Positions 12,241 through 22,539 of a DNA stretch of 64,000 nucleotides are shown here, one piece after another. Made by a program: the position numbers and the translations under genes. The notes beneath the pieces were generated by a model, which was not told where the DNA came from, did no database searches, and saw nothing but the letters and a program-made list of their open reading frames with translations. This DNA comes from Eupeodes corollae (Eukaryota; Arthropoda; Insecta; Diptera; Syrphidae). Every line of letters begins with the position of its first letter. Position 1 is the first letter of the stretch. The stretch lies in NCBI RefSeq assembly GCF_945859685.1, contig NC_079148.1:121130589-121194588 (forward strand), read 5' to 3'.

Positions 12241-13400
12241 AGAGGCTGGGATGCAACCCACACTGATAACTTCCCATCCCGTCTGTCGATTTGTCTTGCT
12301 TAATAGTTTGTCTATACGTACTCGTATCAATTTTTACCAAATTTGCGTACTATTTTTTGTAGATTTTATTTTTTTAGAAAAAACGGACTGTTGAATTTTT
12401 ATATCAAAATTACTCAATATCGAAAACAATATTTTATGTGAAATAAAATAAGTTTGAAGCCAATATTTTTGATTTTTGAAAAGCTATTTGAGCCGAAAGT
12501 AAATTTTTACCAAGTTTGTATTGCATTGTTTTTTTTTGGAGTAAGATAAAAGTAAATTAAAGCCAATATCTAAAAGTTTTGAAATGATATTTGAGTCGAA
12601 AATCAATTTTTACCAACTTTTATACATTTTTTTAGGTTTTTATTTTTTGTAAAAAAAACTGTTAAAAACAATATTTCTTATAAGACAAAAAAGCTTAAAG
12701 CCTAAATTTCAAGTTTTTGAAAAGATATTTGAATCGATATTCAATTTTTACGAACTTTGAGTAATGTTTTTTTTAGATTTTTATTTTTTATAAAAAAAAA
12801 ACTGTCAATCTGAAAATTTTATGAGATGTCAAAAACATTATTCTTCGTTGCACAAAATTGTTTTAGAGATGAAATCATATTTCAGTCGTAAAATTTTTGA
12901 GGTGACAAATTTTTTTTTTCAGTTTTATTGATTTCTAAAAAAAAACTGTTATATTTATTTTTTTCAAAAAATTTACCTGTTTGGTACCACGTTACAATAT
13001 ATTATATAAAATTTAATTCAAGCCTCTAGCGTTTTTGGTTCGTAAGATATTTAGGGTTAACCAAAATTTTCACCTTTTTTTCAAACTGCTATAGTAAAAA
13101 AATCACCCACGCAATTTTCTTGAGAGCCGTTTGTGCATCTTTCTGCCTTATTATCTGTATAACAACATTTATTTGAAGTCGATATCTCTTCTGGTTCTTG
13201 AGCTTTGGACAACGACAAAAACGTCGTGAACGTACGGACGTACGGACGTACGGACGTACGAACGTACGTATACACGCACGCACAGACATCTTTCTAAAAA
13301 TCTTTTATTACGACTCTAGGGACCTTGAAACGTCGAGAAATGTCAAAATTTTCAATTTGACAGATCGGACCCATTACAATAAATTCCTATTTAAAGTTAA
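12241..13400 (+). repeat. transposable-satellite family, copy A (complete)
   Basis: Left module: AGAGGCTGGGATGC, then CACTGATAACTTCCCATCCC, then a segment ending TTGTCTTGCTTAA. Middle: about four degenerate monomers of about 170 bp, each carrying a 'TATTTTTTGTAAAAAAACTG' block, a 'GAAAACAATATTT' block, an 'AAAGATATTTGAGTCGAAA' block and 'TTTTTACCAACTTT'. Right module (about 13020-13400): AAGATATTTAGGGTTAACC, CTGCCTTATTATCTGTATAA, an ACGTACGG tract, then GACTCTAGGGACCTTGAAAC and GGACCCATTACAATAA, ending in a weakened hairpin. Module order is the same as in copy I. The open frames at 13081-13599 are shadows of the CGTACG tract, not genes. Confidence 0.85.
13227..13275. repeat. CGTACGGA microsatellite in the right module
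   Basis: Several successive ACGTACGG units make a strongly self-complementary tract, GC-rich in an AT-rich setting. Equivalent tracts of different length sit in the same place in copies C, F, G, I and K. Confidence 0.85.
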
Positions 13401-13689
13401 TAAATTAGGCTCCGTTTTGCCGTGGACTATCTTCTCTATATTCATAAAAAATCTCTTATCTATAACTTACAGTACCCTTAGTTTTCATATTCGATTTCAG
13501 ATTCATCCTAGATGTGTTTATCCCTTTTGGCTAAAGCTTTTATTTGTCTTAATCTTGAATTCTAAAAATTATAAAGGGTTTTTCAATAAGGGCGGGTAGA
13601 TGTATAAATGAAATAAAACATGCTCTGTGGGAGGTATTAACAAAATTATTTTTTTGTTTGAAAGGTGCATGTAAGCCGTTAAGTGGAAA

Positions 13690-14640
13690 ATATGTCATCA
13701 TTTAAATGACCGCCTCAACTTCTTACAGTGGCATGGATCCAAATGGTGACATTTTTAATGAGTATTACGCACAGATCAGACTGAATTTGAGCGATGACCT
13801 GTGTTATGTTCACTTTGAAGGCATCGGTCGATTGTGGTTTATTTAAATAGACCCGTGACTTCAATAAACCCCACAGGAAAAAGTCTAGCGGTGTCAAATC
13901 GCTTACCTTGGTGGCCAATTCATGCAAAATGTCAATAGTGGCATTTACTGTTTGGCACGTAGTGGCGTCCTGCTGAAAACACATATCGTTATCGTAATGT
14001 AGAGCTCACTAACGTCGTTTTCAAAAAGTATGGACCAATTACGCCGCCGCCGCCCCAAAATCCACACCAAACAGTAACCAACCTCGCGTGGGTTGGTGTT
14101 GTCCCATATGTGGAAATCTTGCTCGTTAAGCCAGCCATTCATCCAAAAATATGACTCGTCACTAAAGATGACTTTTCGGCTGAAATTGGGGTCCTATTCC
14201 AAACGATTCGAAGCCCAGTCAGCGAACAAACGGCGTTTTCTATGGTCATGAACTATGAGGTCCTGGGTCAGTTGGATCTTGGACAGGTTTAGGCTCAAGT
14301 CAGGACGCAAAATTTGCTAAATTGAAATCTACAAAAGGCCGAGTTCTTGCGTACGACGAGGAATAGACTGGCCTCGGGTTCTGCTGTACACTTTCGCGGA
14401 CAGTCGCGATGTTCCTGGCCAATCTTCCGTCACTGAAAAACGGGTGTTAGGTGATTGTTTACTGAACCGGTTGTCTTAATTTTGGCCACCAAACATTGAA
14501 GGGTGAACTGTGAAGCGCGACCACGTCTACCGTAAATTGGGTGCAATGCGCGCAACGTTAGCGTTAACAAACACTCATTTTGATAGTAAATTCTAATCAT
14601 TGGAACGTGCTGTCCAATCATGTAACTTCCCATGATGATT
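13690..14640 (-). pseudogene. mariner-like transposase pseudogene (longest copy)
   Basis: Reading the minus strand from right to left gives a DNA-binding N-terminus (IRIYYQNECLLTLTLRALHP, then IYGRRGRASQFTLQCLVAKI, near 14440-14610). A piece resembling the first catalytic Asp follows near 14150 (SDESYFWMNGWLNEQDFHIW), then the second (CFQQDATTC near 13970), then SDLTPLDFFLWGLLKSRVYL (about 13860-13920). The last two are the FQQDGA and PRSCDLTPLDFFLWG boxes of IS630-Tc1-mariner type transposases in insects. About 30 residues between them are missing, the frame shifts at least three times, and the first box sits in another frame. It cannot be active. A match to the fragment at 6819-7125 shows that both are one family. 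No terminal inverted repeat pair was found. Confidence 0.8.
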
Positions 14641-14732
14641 TGGTGACGGCTGACCCAAAATCTCCCCGCGCAAATTGAGGAATTCTTTAGTTCTCTTACT
14701 AATATATTTGCTACTCTTGAAATCTTTACTTA

Positions 14733-15625
14733 CTTGCTTACTTAAGGTGGCGCTACAGTCCTGTCTGAACTAGGGCCTCACCCAACAAACTTCTCCATCT
14801 AGCTCGGTCCCTATTTCTCCAGTTTCGCACTCCAAGTTATGTGAGGTCACCTTCCACTTGTGCGCGCCACCTGATCCGCGGTCTTCCTCTACTGCGCTGT
14901 CATGTGGGTTTGGATTCGAAGACTTTCCGGGCCGGAGCATTGGTTTTCATGCGCTCTACGTGACCCAGCCATTTTAGTCGTTGGACTTTTACCCTTCATG
15001 GCTAAGTCTACGTCGCTGTACAGCCCGTACAGCTCGTTGTTCCATCTTCTTCTCTACACCCCTTCGATGCATACGGGACCGTAGATCATACGAAGAATTT
15101 TTCTCTCGAAGCGACCCAAGGTGCTTTCATCCGCTTTTGTCATGGTCCATGCTTCTGCACCGTATAGCAGGACGGAGATGATAAGGGTCTTATTTAGCAA
15201 CACTTTGGTCCCTCGAGAGAGGACTTTACCACTCAATTGCTTTCTTAGTTAGACTAAGAAACAGTGGTTAGCAAGAGTTATTCTGTGTTTGATGTCAGCG
15301 CTGGTGTTGTTTTCTGCGTTTACAGCGGAGTCTAGGTAGACGAAGTCCTTGACTACCTCAAAGTTACGTCTGTCGATGGTGACGTTTTGACCAAGACGTC
15401 GGTATTGTATGTCCTTTCTTGACGACAGCATGTACTTTGTTTTGCCCCCATTAACCGTTAAACCCATTTTTGCCTCCTCTGCCTCAATACTCACAAAAGC
15501 CCCATTGACATCACGCTGAGTTCTTCCGATTATGACAATGTCATCAGCATATGCTAACAATTGGACAGACTTTTGAAAGATAGTGCCTCTAGTGATGACG
15601 TGTGAGCTCTGCACTAGAAAACCGC
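14733..15625 (-). pseudogene. non-LTR retrotransposon reverse-transcriptase remnant (copy 2)
   Basis: The same family as 4385-5690. The minus strand reads ITRGTIFQKSVQLLAYADDI (YADD box near 15555), VNGGKTKYMLSSRKD (15440-15480), FEVVKDFVYLDSAV and IKHRITLANHC (15250-15370), then VLLYGAEAWTMTKADES (about 15150). It ends at the same 3' phrase GGTGGCGCTACAGTCC (14747-14762), followed by CTTACTTGCTTACTTAA, a TAAG-type tail. A short insert-like duplication after LANHC breaks the frame near 15250. Upstream (right of about 15625) similarity stops abruptly, as expected for 5' truncation during target-primed reverse transcription. Confidence 0.8.
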
Positions 15626-15689
15626 TGGAAGTTATAATTATGTTATCGCAATTGTCATAAACATTCAAAACTAGTAAAATAGCCAGTTA

Positions 15690-17300
15690 CATTCCTTCCC
15701 TCAAACAATTCAAACAAATTGACCGCACTTCTAGGAATGTCTATACGTTTAACCTTGCACTCAATTTCACACGAACTGTTTATACAATAAATTGAGATAG
15801 ATGAGTACAACTTTTAAAGGCACCACTATGAAAATTAAAAATTATGAGACGAATCACAAGCCCTTATTTTTACTTAGGTACAGATTTCTAAATGACAAAT
15901 AAATTAACTCTTTCTTTTTATCAAGCTGATGCATGAAAAATTCTTATGACGATTTTCTTTAGAATATTTTTTTTATAATTAAAAATCTTCCATATTTTAA
16001 TTTATATTTCCATTTACTTAATTACACAGAGGAAGGAGAACCAATTCCACCAACCAGTAAAACAGACAAAATTTATTGATGCGCAAAGTACCTTCAGAAA
16101 AACATTTATCTATCTGTATACACTCACTCGTTTTCGCCTTACCTAAAATCCTTATCAAACCCATCGTCATCAACATCGTCCTTGCTGCAAAGCAATTATC
16201 CTATGAATGTAAGTAAATCGGGGTTCACAAAACAAAAATTCAACTCAATTCTTAACTAAATTCAAACTTCCAAAAATATGTTACTTTTTTTTTGATAGGT
16301 TTTAGTGTAAAGGATATTTTTTTAGCCTCCTACTGCAGTCATTCAGTCATAAAGTCATTTTTTGTTTTTGATGGTTTTCAGTTTTTATTTTGTTGTTGTT
16401 TTGTTTTAATAAAAACAAATGGTAAAGTCATTTCCCTTTCGCTCTCAGAGGCCGGAAATTAAAGCACAGCTCCATGCTGCTGATGGGTATCTCATGATTT
16501 TAGAATCTAATTAACAGATCCCTTATATATAGTCCAGGTAGACAAACTGACATTTTGACACATGAAATATTAAAAATAAAGAAATTGAAATTTTTTTCTA
16601 AATGAATATAGCTAAAGGGATACAAAACTTTAGGTGTTTACTTGTTAAGAATGTGCTTCTCTTTCGATCCATAATAATTTTTCAAGACTTATAGAAAGTT
16701 ATTTCGCGCTTAAATAAAATGCAGTTTTCGATATTCTTGTTTAATATTTGTGTATGCCTTAAATACATATAAAATAAAATCTCTTGAAAAACTACAAGTT
16801 TATTTTTTGTATGTACAGTCCCCTGTCTATATAACACTTATAAATCCGACCAAATGAAAACCCTACTACTCTGACTATTGCATCCCTCGCAACAGCCCAC
16901 TCAATATTGTATCTATCTCGATTACGACTTTTCCAAACACAACATTCCTGTGAATTTTTGTGAGTGTTGTGGAAAATTTATTGAAAACTGGGCCATTTGG
17001 TTATTAACATCAACAAGGACAACGACGACAACGATACGATGATGACGACATTTACACGTTAACAATATGCCGAGTGCTATGAAAAATATTTTTAATGGTC
17101 GATTAAGGCATCCCTTGGAGAAAGTGTGTTAATTAAAAAGAACAGAATAAAAAACTGGTGCAAGAAGACAAAAAGCGTATAACGTTAATTTTATATTCAT
17201 AGTTATAATAACACAAGTCAACAAAAAAAATATTTTTCTTTGAGTCTGTTATTTAGTGAATATTTTCTGATTGTATACATCGAAAAAAAAGCAGAAACTC
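15690..17300. other. non-coding stretch upstream of the 17.5-kb gene
   Basis: AT-rich sequence with simple GAC/GAT-rich patches near 17010-17050. I see no gene, and no promoter motif that I would defend. Confidence 0.4.
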
Positions 17301-17311
17301 CATTTATGATA

Positions 17312-17330
17312 AATAAAGTTTGCTTTTGTA
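17312..17330. repeat. left arm of 19-bp inverted repeat
   Basis: AATAAAGTTTGCTTTTGTA, perfectly inverted at 19465-19483. It is followed by CC and then GTTAC, shared with the other arm. Confidence 0.85.
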
Positions 17331-17515
17331 CCGTTACACAATGTAAAACGAAATATTATAGTGTTTTAGCAGTTTTTTTAGGAGCCGTTGCATATAAGAT
17401 GCTGGAGAGGGGTAGGGGGGCTGTGGGTGTGAAGCGGGAGTGAGGATCTGTCAACCGCAGTGTGCGCGTGCGCTTTACAAAGGAATAACGTATTTTATGT
17501 GTCGTGAGGCCTAAA

Positions 17516-19302
17516 ATGTCTTCCAAAAAGTGCAAAAATCCCGTGGACTCTTTTTGTTATATTTGCGGCGAGTTCATTAAAGTGAGAGCCAAAAAAATTT
17601 GTTTATCGTCAAATACGAAACTTTGTGAAGCCTATGAAGCTTATTTTAATTTACCCGTACGAAGTCAAGATAAAGTATGGGCACCTCATTTCTCATGTAG
17701 TAACTGCAAAAACACTTTAGAGGGTAAGAAAATACATCATACTTTTCATTAAAATTTATGTATATATAACTATACCTATTCTGACACATACAGTAAATGT
17801 GTCATTCGTTATTGAATAATGTTAATTTTTTTCCAGCCTGGTACCGAGGAGAAAAAAAAAGTATGAAGTTTGCAGTACCAAGAATATGGAGGGAACCAAC
17901 TAACCATATCCATGATTGCTATTTTTGTGTAGTAAATCCAAGTAAGCGTCGCGCTGGTAAAAATGCCAAAAAGATTGAATACCCAAACCTACCATCAACG
18001 TCTGCTCCAGTACCCCACAGTGAAAATTTCCCTGTGCCTTCGAGCCCAAAGCAGAAGGCACAAGAGCAGTTACCGCTATCACAAATATCTAGTAATAGCG
18101 CAGACAGCGAGTTCGTGATCACATCACCGTCTGTTGAACCACATCTTATTAATTCAGAAGAGTTTGATGACTTAGTAAGAGATTTAAATCTACCTAAACT
18201 TAAAGCAGAAATATTAGCTTCACGACTAAAACAGTGGAATTTGCTCAAGAACGATGTTAAAATAAGTGACCAAAGAAAACGTCATAAAACATTTTCTGGA
18301 TTTTTTACAAAAGAAGACGGACTTTGTTATTGCAATGATGTGAAAGGTTTGTTTGAAGCAATCGGAATCCCTTGCATTTCTTCTGAATGGCGTCTTTTCA
18401 TCGACAGCTCTACAAGAAGCTTAAAGGCAGTTCTTCTTCACAATGGAAATACATTTCCATCTCTTCCCCTTGCTCATTCTGTAATGCTAAAAGAAAATTA
18501 CGAGAGCATTAAAATGGTGCTTCAAGTTTTAAAATATGAAGAGTACGTCTGGCCAGTGATAGGGGATTTCAAAATGGTTGGATTTCTGATGGGAATGCAA
18601 GGCGGGTATACTAAATATCCGTGTTACATTTGCTTATGGGACAGTAGAGCCGATGCACTTCACTACCAGCAGCACTCATGGACACAACGGAGCGAGTTTC
18701 AAATAGGACAACATAACGTCAAAAATGAACCAATTGTGAAGCCCGATCATATTTTAATGCCTCCATTGCACATTAAATTAGGTCTGATGAAGCAGTTCGT
18801 AAAGGCTCTGCGTCAAGACTCTGAGGCCTTTCAATATTTAAAATCATTTTTCCCGAAATTGTCAGAGGCTAAAATTAAAGCTGGTATTTTCATCGGTCCA
18901 CAAATAAAGAAAATAATGGCCTGTGAACTATTCCTACAGCTCCTCAGTACCCACGAAAAACAAGCGTGGCTCAGCCTTAAAGCAGTGATTCATGGCTTTC
19001 TTGGCAACAGAAAGGCAGAGAATTACACGGAGCTTATTACTGATATGCTTCACAACTTCAAAGCTATGGGTTGCAGAATGTCTTTGAAAGTTCACATGCT
19101 ACATGCTCATTTGGATAAATTTAAAGACAACTTAGGTGCATATTCAGAAGAGCAAGGGGAACGTTTCCACCAAGATGTAATGACCTTTGAAAAGCGTTAT
19201 CAAGGACAATGTAATGAAAACATGATGGGTGACTACATTTGGGGGCTCATACGAGAAAGTTCCAACTTACACAGAAGAAATACCAAATCTGTTCATTTTT
19301 AA
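17516..19302 (+). CDS. two-exon DDE-transposase-like zinc-cluster protein, 557 aa
   Basis: Exon 1 is 17516-17723 and exon 2 is 17837-19302. The start is the ATG in CTAAAATGTC; upstream in-frame codons include no other ATG. The 113-bp intron has GTAAGA at its donor and a TTTTTTTCCAG acceptor; it is phase 1, and joining it gives an unbroken frame. Residues 10-70 hold zinc-type pairs (CYIC; HFSCSNC), and exon 2 opens with a third (HDCYFC) after PRIWREPTNH. The core has FIDSS (D259), GDFKM (D313), a YPCYICLWDSR insertion (C332, C335) and SEEQGERFHQD (E507, E508, E511). An Asp, a second Asp followed by CxxC, and a late Glu match the layout of RNase H-fold DDE transposases, but the triad is my inference. 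I recognise the text as an uncharacterised protein family found in many copies in arthropod genomes. An AATAAA lies 65 bp after the stop, and inverted repeats flank the gene. Confidence 0.75.
17724..17836 (+). other. intron (GT-AG), 113 bp
   Basis: Donor AGG|GTAAGA and acceptor TTTTTTTCCAG|CC. Removing it joins exon 1 (phase 1, G) to CC, giving an Ala codon, and keeps one frame across the junction. Exon 1 ends in a CxxC..TLE segment and exon 2 starts WYRGEKKSMKF, an order expected for this family. Confidence 0.8.
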
Positions 19303-19366
19303 AGTCTTTTTTGTATTCTTTTTTGTATGTGTGGGTTTATTTATGCCGTCTAGTATAATTAAAGTC

Positions 19367-19372
19367 AATAAA
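19367..19372 (+). terminator. polyadenylation signal AATAAA
   Basis: AATAAA 65 bp after the stop codon of the two-exon gene, followed by a GT-containing AT-rich stretch. Confidence 0.6.
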
Positions 19373-19464
19373 AATATGTGAATTCAAAACTGTTTTCCTT
19401 TTACATATAATTGAAATTAAAAAATAGAGCTTTTTCATAAAAATTAAAATTTCGTTGTAGTAAC

Positions 19465-19483
19465 TACAAAAGCAAACTTTATT
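19465..19483. repeat. right arm of 19-bp inverted repeat
   Basis: TACAAAAGCAAACTTTATT, the exact reverse complement of 17312-17330, preceded by GTAAC (19460-19464). Confidence 0.85.
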
Positions 19484-19489
19484 AGATAA

Positions 19490-19975
19490 AAATATTTTTT
19501 TTTTAATTAGTTAGGCATAAGTAATGAAAATCAGAGGTACAGAACTCAGACTCAAAATTCGTGTCGACCCGTGTAATAATTGACTTTCTTCATTTAACCA
19601 TTATGACCCAAAATTTCATTGATCAAAAAGAGGCAGTGGTATTTTTACGCATACCCTATGGTACACCTATGTATGTATTATATATGTATGGGGGTTTCAA
19701 TAATACGAGAATTGTGATTTAATTACTAGAGAAAACGTTTCGAATAACTACGGATGGTTTAAACGAGAATATTAACCTGTTGAATGTGCATATTACTTTT
19801 ATGAGAGTGAAAAACTAAAAGCCTTTTAAAAATTTAAAAATTAAAGGCCGTATTGTTTTTTTTTTCTTTTGAACGAAAATAATAAAGCTGTCTTTTAGTT
19901 GACTTTCTCTTGCGTACCACATACAAATATGTGATGTACTATAGACTAGAGACTGGAGTCTGGGTCCTTTTTTTC
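19490..19975. other. non-coding stretch after the transposon
   Basis: Nothing recognised. AT-rich, with no open frame above background. Confidence 0.4.
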
Positions 19976-19978
19976 GCG

Positions 19979-20195
19979 ACAAACACTGATAACTTCAAAA
20001 TCCGTCTGTCAATTTGTCTTGCTCGAGTTTGTACGTTTTCGTGTTTTGTTAAAGAAGTTGTCAGTTGAATTATTCTAACAAAATTTTAAAAGTTTGCATA
20101 TGATTAAATAGGTTCATTTCAAAATTTTTTTTAGCAAACGAGATTTTTAGTCGAAAACAAGTTTTTACCAATGTGCAAGAACTAACAATTTTGAT
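19979..20195 (+). repeat. transposable-satellite family, copy B (left module only)
   Basis: CACTGATAACTTCAAAATCC, then CGTCTGTCAATTTGTCTTGC, TTTGTACGTTTTCGTGTT and AAGTTGTCAGTTGAATTATT, followed by TTTAGTCGAAAACAAGTTTT. The same left-module variant (with TTTTCGTGTTGGGTTAAA) occurs in copies E, H and J. No right module follows. Confidence 0.65.
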
Positions 20196-20209
20196 TATAT
20201 TAGACTTAA

Positions 20210-21400
20210 AATTAAAAGGGACGAGGAATTCGGACTCAAAAAGGGAAAAAGTAAAGGGTATCTTTCAGATGGGATTTGAAAATGTTAAAGTCGAAGACTA
20301 GCATAGCAGCGTTACAGTGACGCCGGACATTGGTTGAAAGTGAATGTAATTAGTGCGGTGATGGGGGATATAGAAAAAGGAGACAGATCGCAGATTTCGA
20401 GGGTTGGTGTTGAGATGAATATCACTCAGAAGGGCCGGGGAATCTATATTGCCCATTATCAATTTGGTAAGCAAATAATATATCAGCGTTTTTGCGTCTA
20501 ATATGTAAGGGTTCCAAATCTATCAGTTTTAGTCGATCGGCATAAAGAGGCAAGTTAGATGTTTCAGGCCACGTAAGGCAAATCGAAAGAAACGTCTTTG
20601 AACATTTTTAATCCTGAGTGAAAGGTTTTCATAAAAGTTAGACCATACTTGGCATGTATATTCAAGATGAGAACGGACTAGGGAAATCTAAAGCGCTTCA
20701 GTTACATAGGGGTTGGAAAATTCTTTTGACCATCTCTTTATTAATAATTTTGGACAAAATAGGAATGGATATTGAGGTGTTTGTCACACATAATACCAAG
20801 ATCTCTAATAGAATCGACTACGTTGAGGGCGTCATTAAGGAATTAGTATAATATATGAGATGGGATTTGTTTGCGCTAAAAGGTCATTTGTTTACATTTA
20901 CCTACAATTAACTCTAGGAAATTATGCATGCACCAAACTAGAAAGACATTAAAATCATTTTGGGATCAAGGTGACTACCTTGCGGGACACCAGAAGTTGC
21001 ATGTATGGGGCTGGAAACTGAGTTACAAAAGAGGACTCTTTAAGTTCTATTGGTAAAGTAGGAACCTATCCAGTTTATAAACATAGATGGAAAGCCTAGG
21101 GCTCTAAGTTTGAGATAAATTATCTTATGGGATATTTTATCAAAGGCTTTGCTGTAAAGTAAAAAGTGTATACAACATCAACTTTATATTTATTATTATA
21201 TTTATTCAATTAAGTTAGTTGTTGTGGATCTACCTTTAAGAAAACCATGTTGAGCGGGAGAGTATAAGGGATTGCAATGGAAATAAACGGAATTTGGGAT
21301 GCATGAAAGTTTCGCAATAGGTCTATAATTGTTAATTTCAGTTTTATTGCATTGGTTATGAATGGGAAATAAACATAAATGAATCTTTCCATATATAATT
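20210..21400 (-). pseudogene. CR1/Jockey-like non-LTR reverse-transcriptase remnant
   Basis: Reading the minus strand from 21400 to 20210 gives, in shifting frames, QHGFLKGRSTTTNLIE (near 21225-21260), a degraded AFDK region and ARQSP (a damaged GVPQGS box near 20970), then NDALNVVDSIRDLGI (20790-20850). Near the end it gives EPLHIRRKNADILF and ALLSDIHLNTNPRNLR (20400-20510). These are the QHGF, GVPQGS and post-core boxes of CR1/Jockey-type elements in the proper order. Stops and frameshifts are frequent, so this is an old remnant. Its text differs from the YADD-containing remnants at 4385 and 14733, so it is a separate family. Confidence 0.7.
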
Positions 21401-21409
21401 AAATAGTTT

Positions 21410-21800
21410 CTGTCATAAAAATCTCCAACTAGTTGGCATACACCCTAAACTCTTTACGTATCTTAACTTAGTTATCGGTCTGGCTGCTGCTTAACTGGAC
21501 GAAGCTATTTTCTACATACTTTATTTTATTGTTCGGTTGGCAGCTATATATTTTCACGGGCACAAAATTTTAAAAAGATAGATACAACGGCCAGATACTT
21601 ATAGATACTTGATTGGCAAGCTTAAACAAGAAAAGAATAGACTGTAATTTTAAACGCTCTCTGTATTAAAAAGTATTTTAATACGTTTAAGACAAATAAA
21701 GTTAAATTGTTTAAAATCGGTTTTCTTTCTTTTTGTAATAATAAATTGATGGTCACAAAAAGAAGTGACAGTTTCATTTCAAAATCTATTTTAGTGAAAA
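21410..21800. other. non-coding stretch
   Basis: Nothing recognised between the RT remnant and satellite copy C. Confidence 0.4.
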
Positions 21801-21814
21801 CCATGTTTCTAACA

Positions 21815-22527
21815 ATTTCACTAGCTATTTTTTGCAGATTTTAATTTTTTATAAAAAAAAACTGAGCGGTGGATTTTAATACAAAAAAATACTGAATGTC
21901 GAAAAAAGTAGTTTAAAGCCAATATTTTTAAATTTTGAAAAGATATTTGAGTCGAAAATCAAAATTTACCGAGTTTTAAAAAACTGTCTGTTCAATTTTT
22001 CTCAATATTTTACTGAATGTTAGCAACAATATTTTTTAAATGACTAAACTAGTTTAAAGCTAAAATCTTAAATTTTTGAAAAGATTTTTGTGTCAAAACT
22101 AAATTTTTACCAACTTTGAGTAATGTATTTTTTTATGAAAAAAAACCGACAATTCGATTTTTCTCAAAATTTTTCCAGATGTTTAAAACAGTATTTTTCG
22201 TTGCACACAATTATTTTGGAGAAAAAATCATTTTTGTTCGTGAAATTATCAAGATGACAATTATTTTGTCTTTAGTTTTTTTTGATGGAGGTATAAAAAA
22301 ACCGTTAATTGGACTTTTTTCCAAAAATATATTTGTTTGGTATCACGTGTTATATAATATAAAATTTAATTCAAGTCAACTTCAATTCAACGTACGGACG
22401 TATGAACATACGTACAAACGCACGCACAGACATCTTTCTAAAAATCTTTATTTCGACCCTTGAAAGAAGTTTCAAAATTTTCAATTCGACAAATCGGAAC
22501 GATTACAATAACTTCGTATTGGAAGTT
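21815..22527 (+). repeat. transposable-satellite family, copy C
   Basis: Two to three degenerate monomers, with 'AAAGATATTTGAGTCGAAAA' near 21940-21960, then a right module with a short CGTACGGACGTATG tract (22390-22403), GCACAGACATCTTTC, and a 3' end near GGAAGTTTTC. The left module is missing. Confidence 0.7.
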
Positions 22528-22539
22528 TTCATTTTTCAT

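Larger units (their letters stand above)
17312..19483 (+). mobile_element. candidate DNA transposon carrying the 557-residue DDE-like gene
   Basis: A 19-bp perfect inverted repeat (AATAAAGTTTGCTTTTGTA at 17312-17330; its reverse complement at 19465-19483) brackets a complete two-exon gene. The match extends inward as GTTAC (17333-17337 and 19460-19464) after a 2-base slip, and then as ACGAAAT on both sides. The unit is 2,172 bp. The best candidate target duplication is only 5 bp with one mismatch (TGATA left, AGATA right), so the outer boundaries are provisional. Terminal repeats around a protein with transposase-like Asp/Glu motifs fit a class II element, and the close fit of gene to repeats (about 200 bp either side) argues against chance. 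Confidence 0.6.

Noticed and set aside
13081..13599. Open frames with RTDVRTYGRTNVRTHARTD-like text (also at 27076-27345, 40166-40426 and 62982-63260)
   Set aside because: They are translations of the CGTACG tract and the rest of the right module of the satellite family, present in both orientations and in several copies, without start or splice support.
17222..17240. Extending the inverted repeat of the 17.3-19.5 kb unit to the A-rich segment at 17222
   Set aside because: The match to the RC of 19490-19503 is only A/T-run text, 70 bp away from the real arm, and can be chance.
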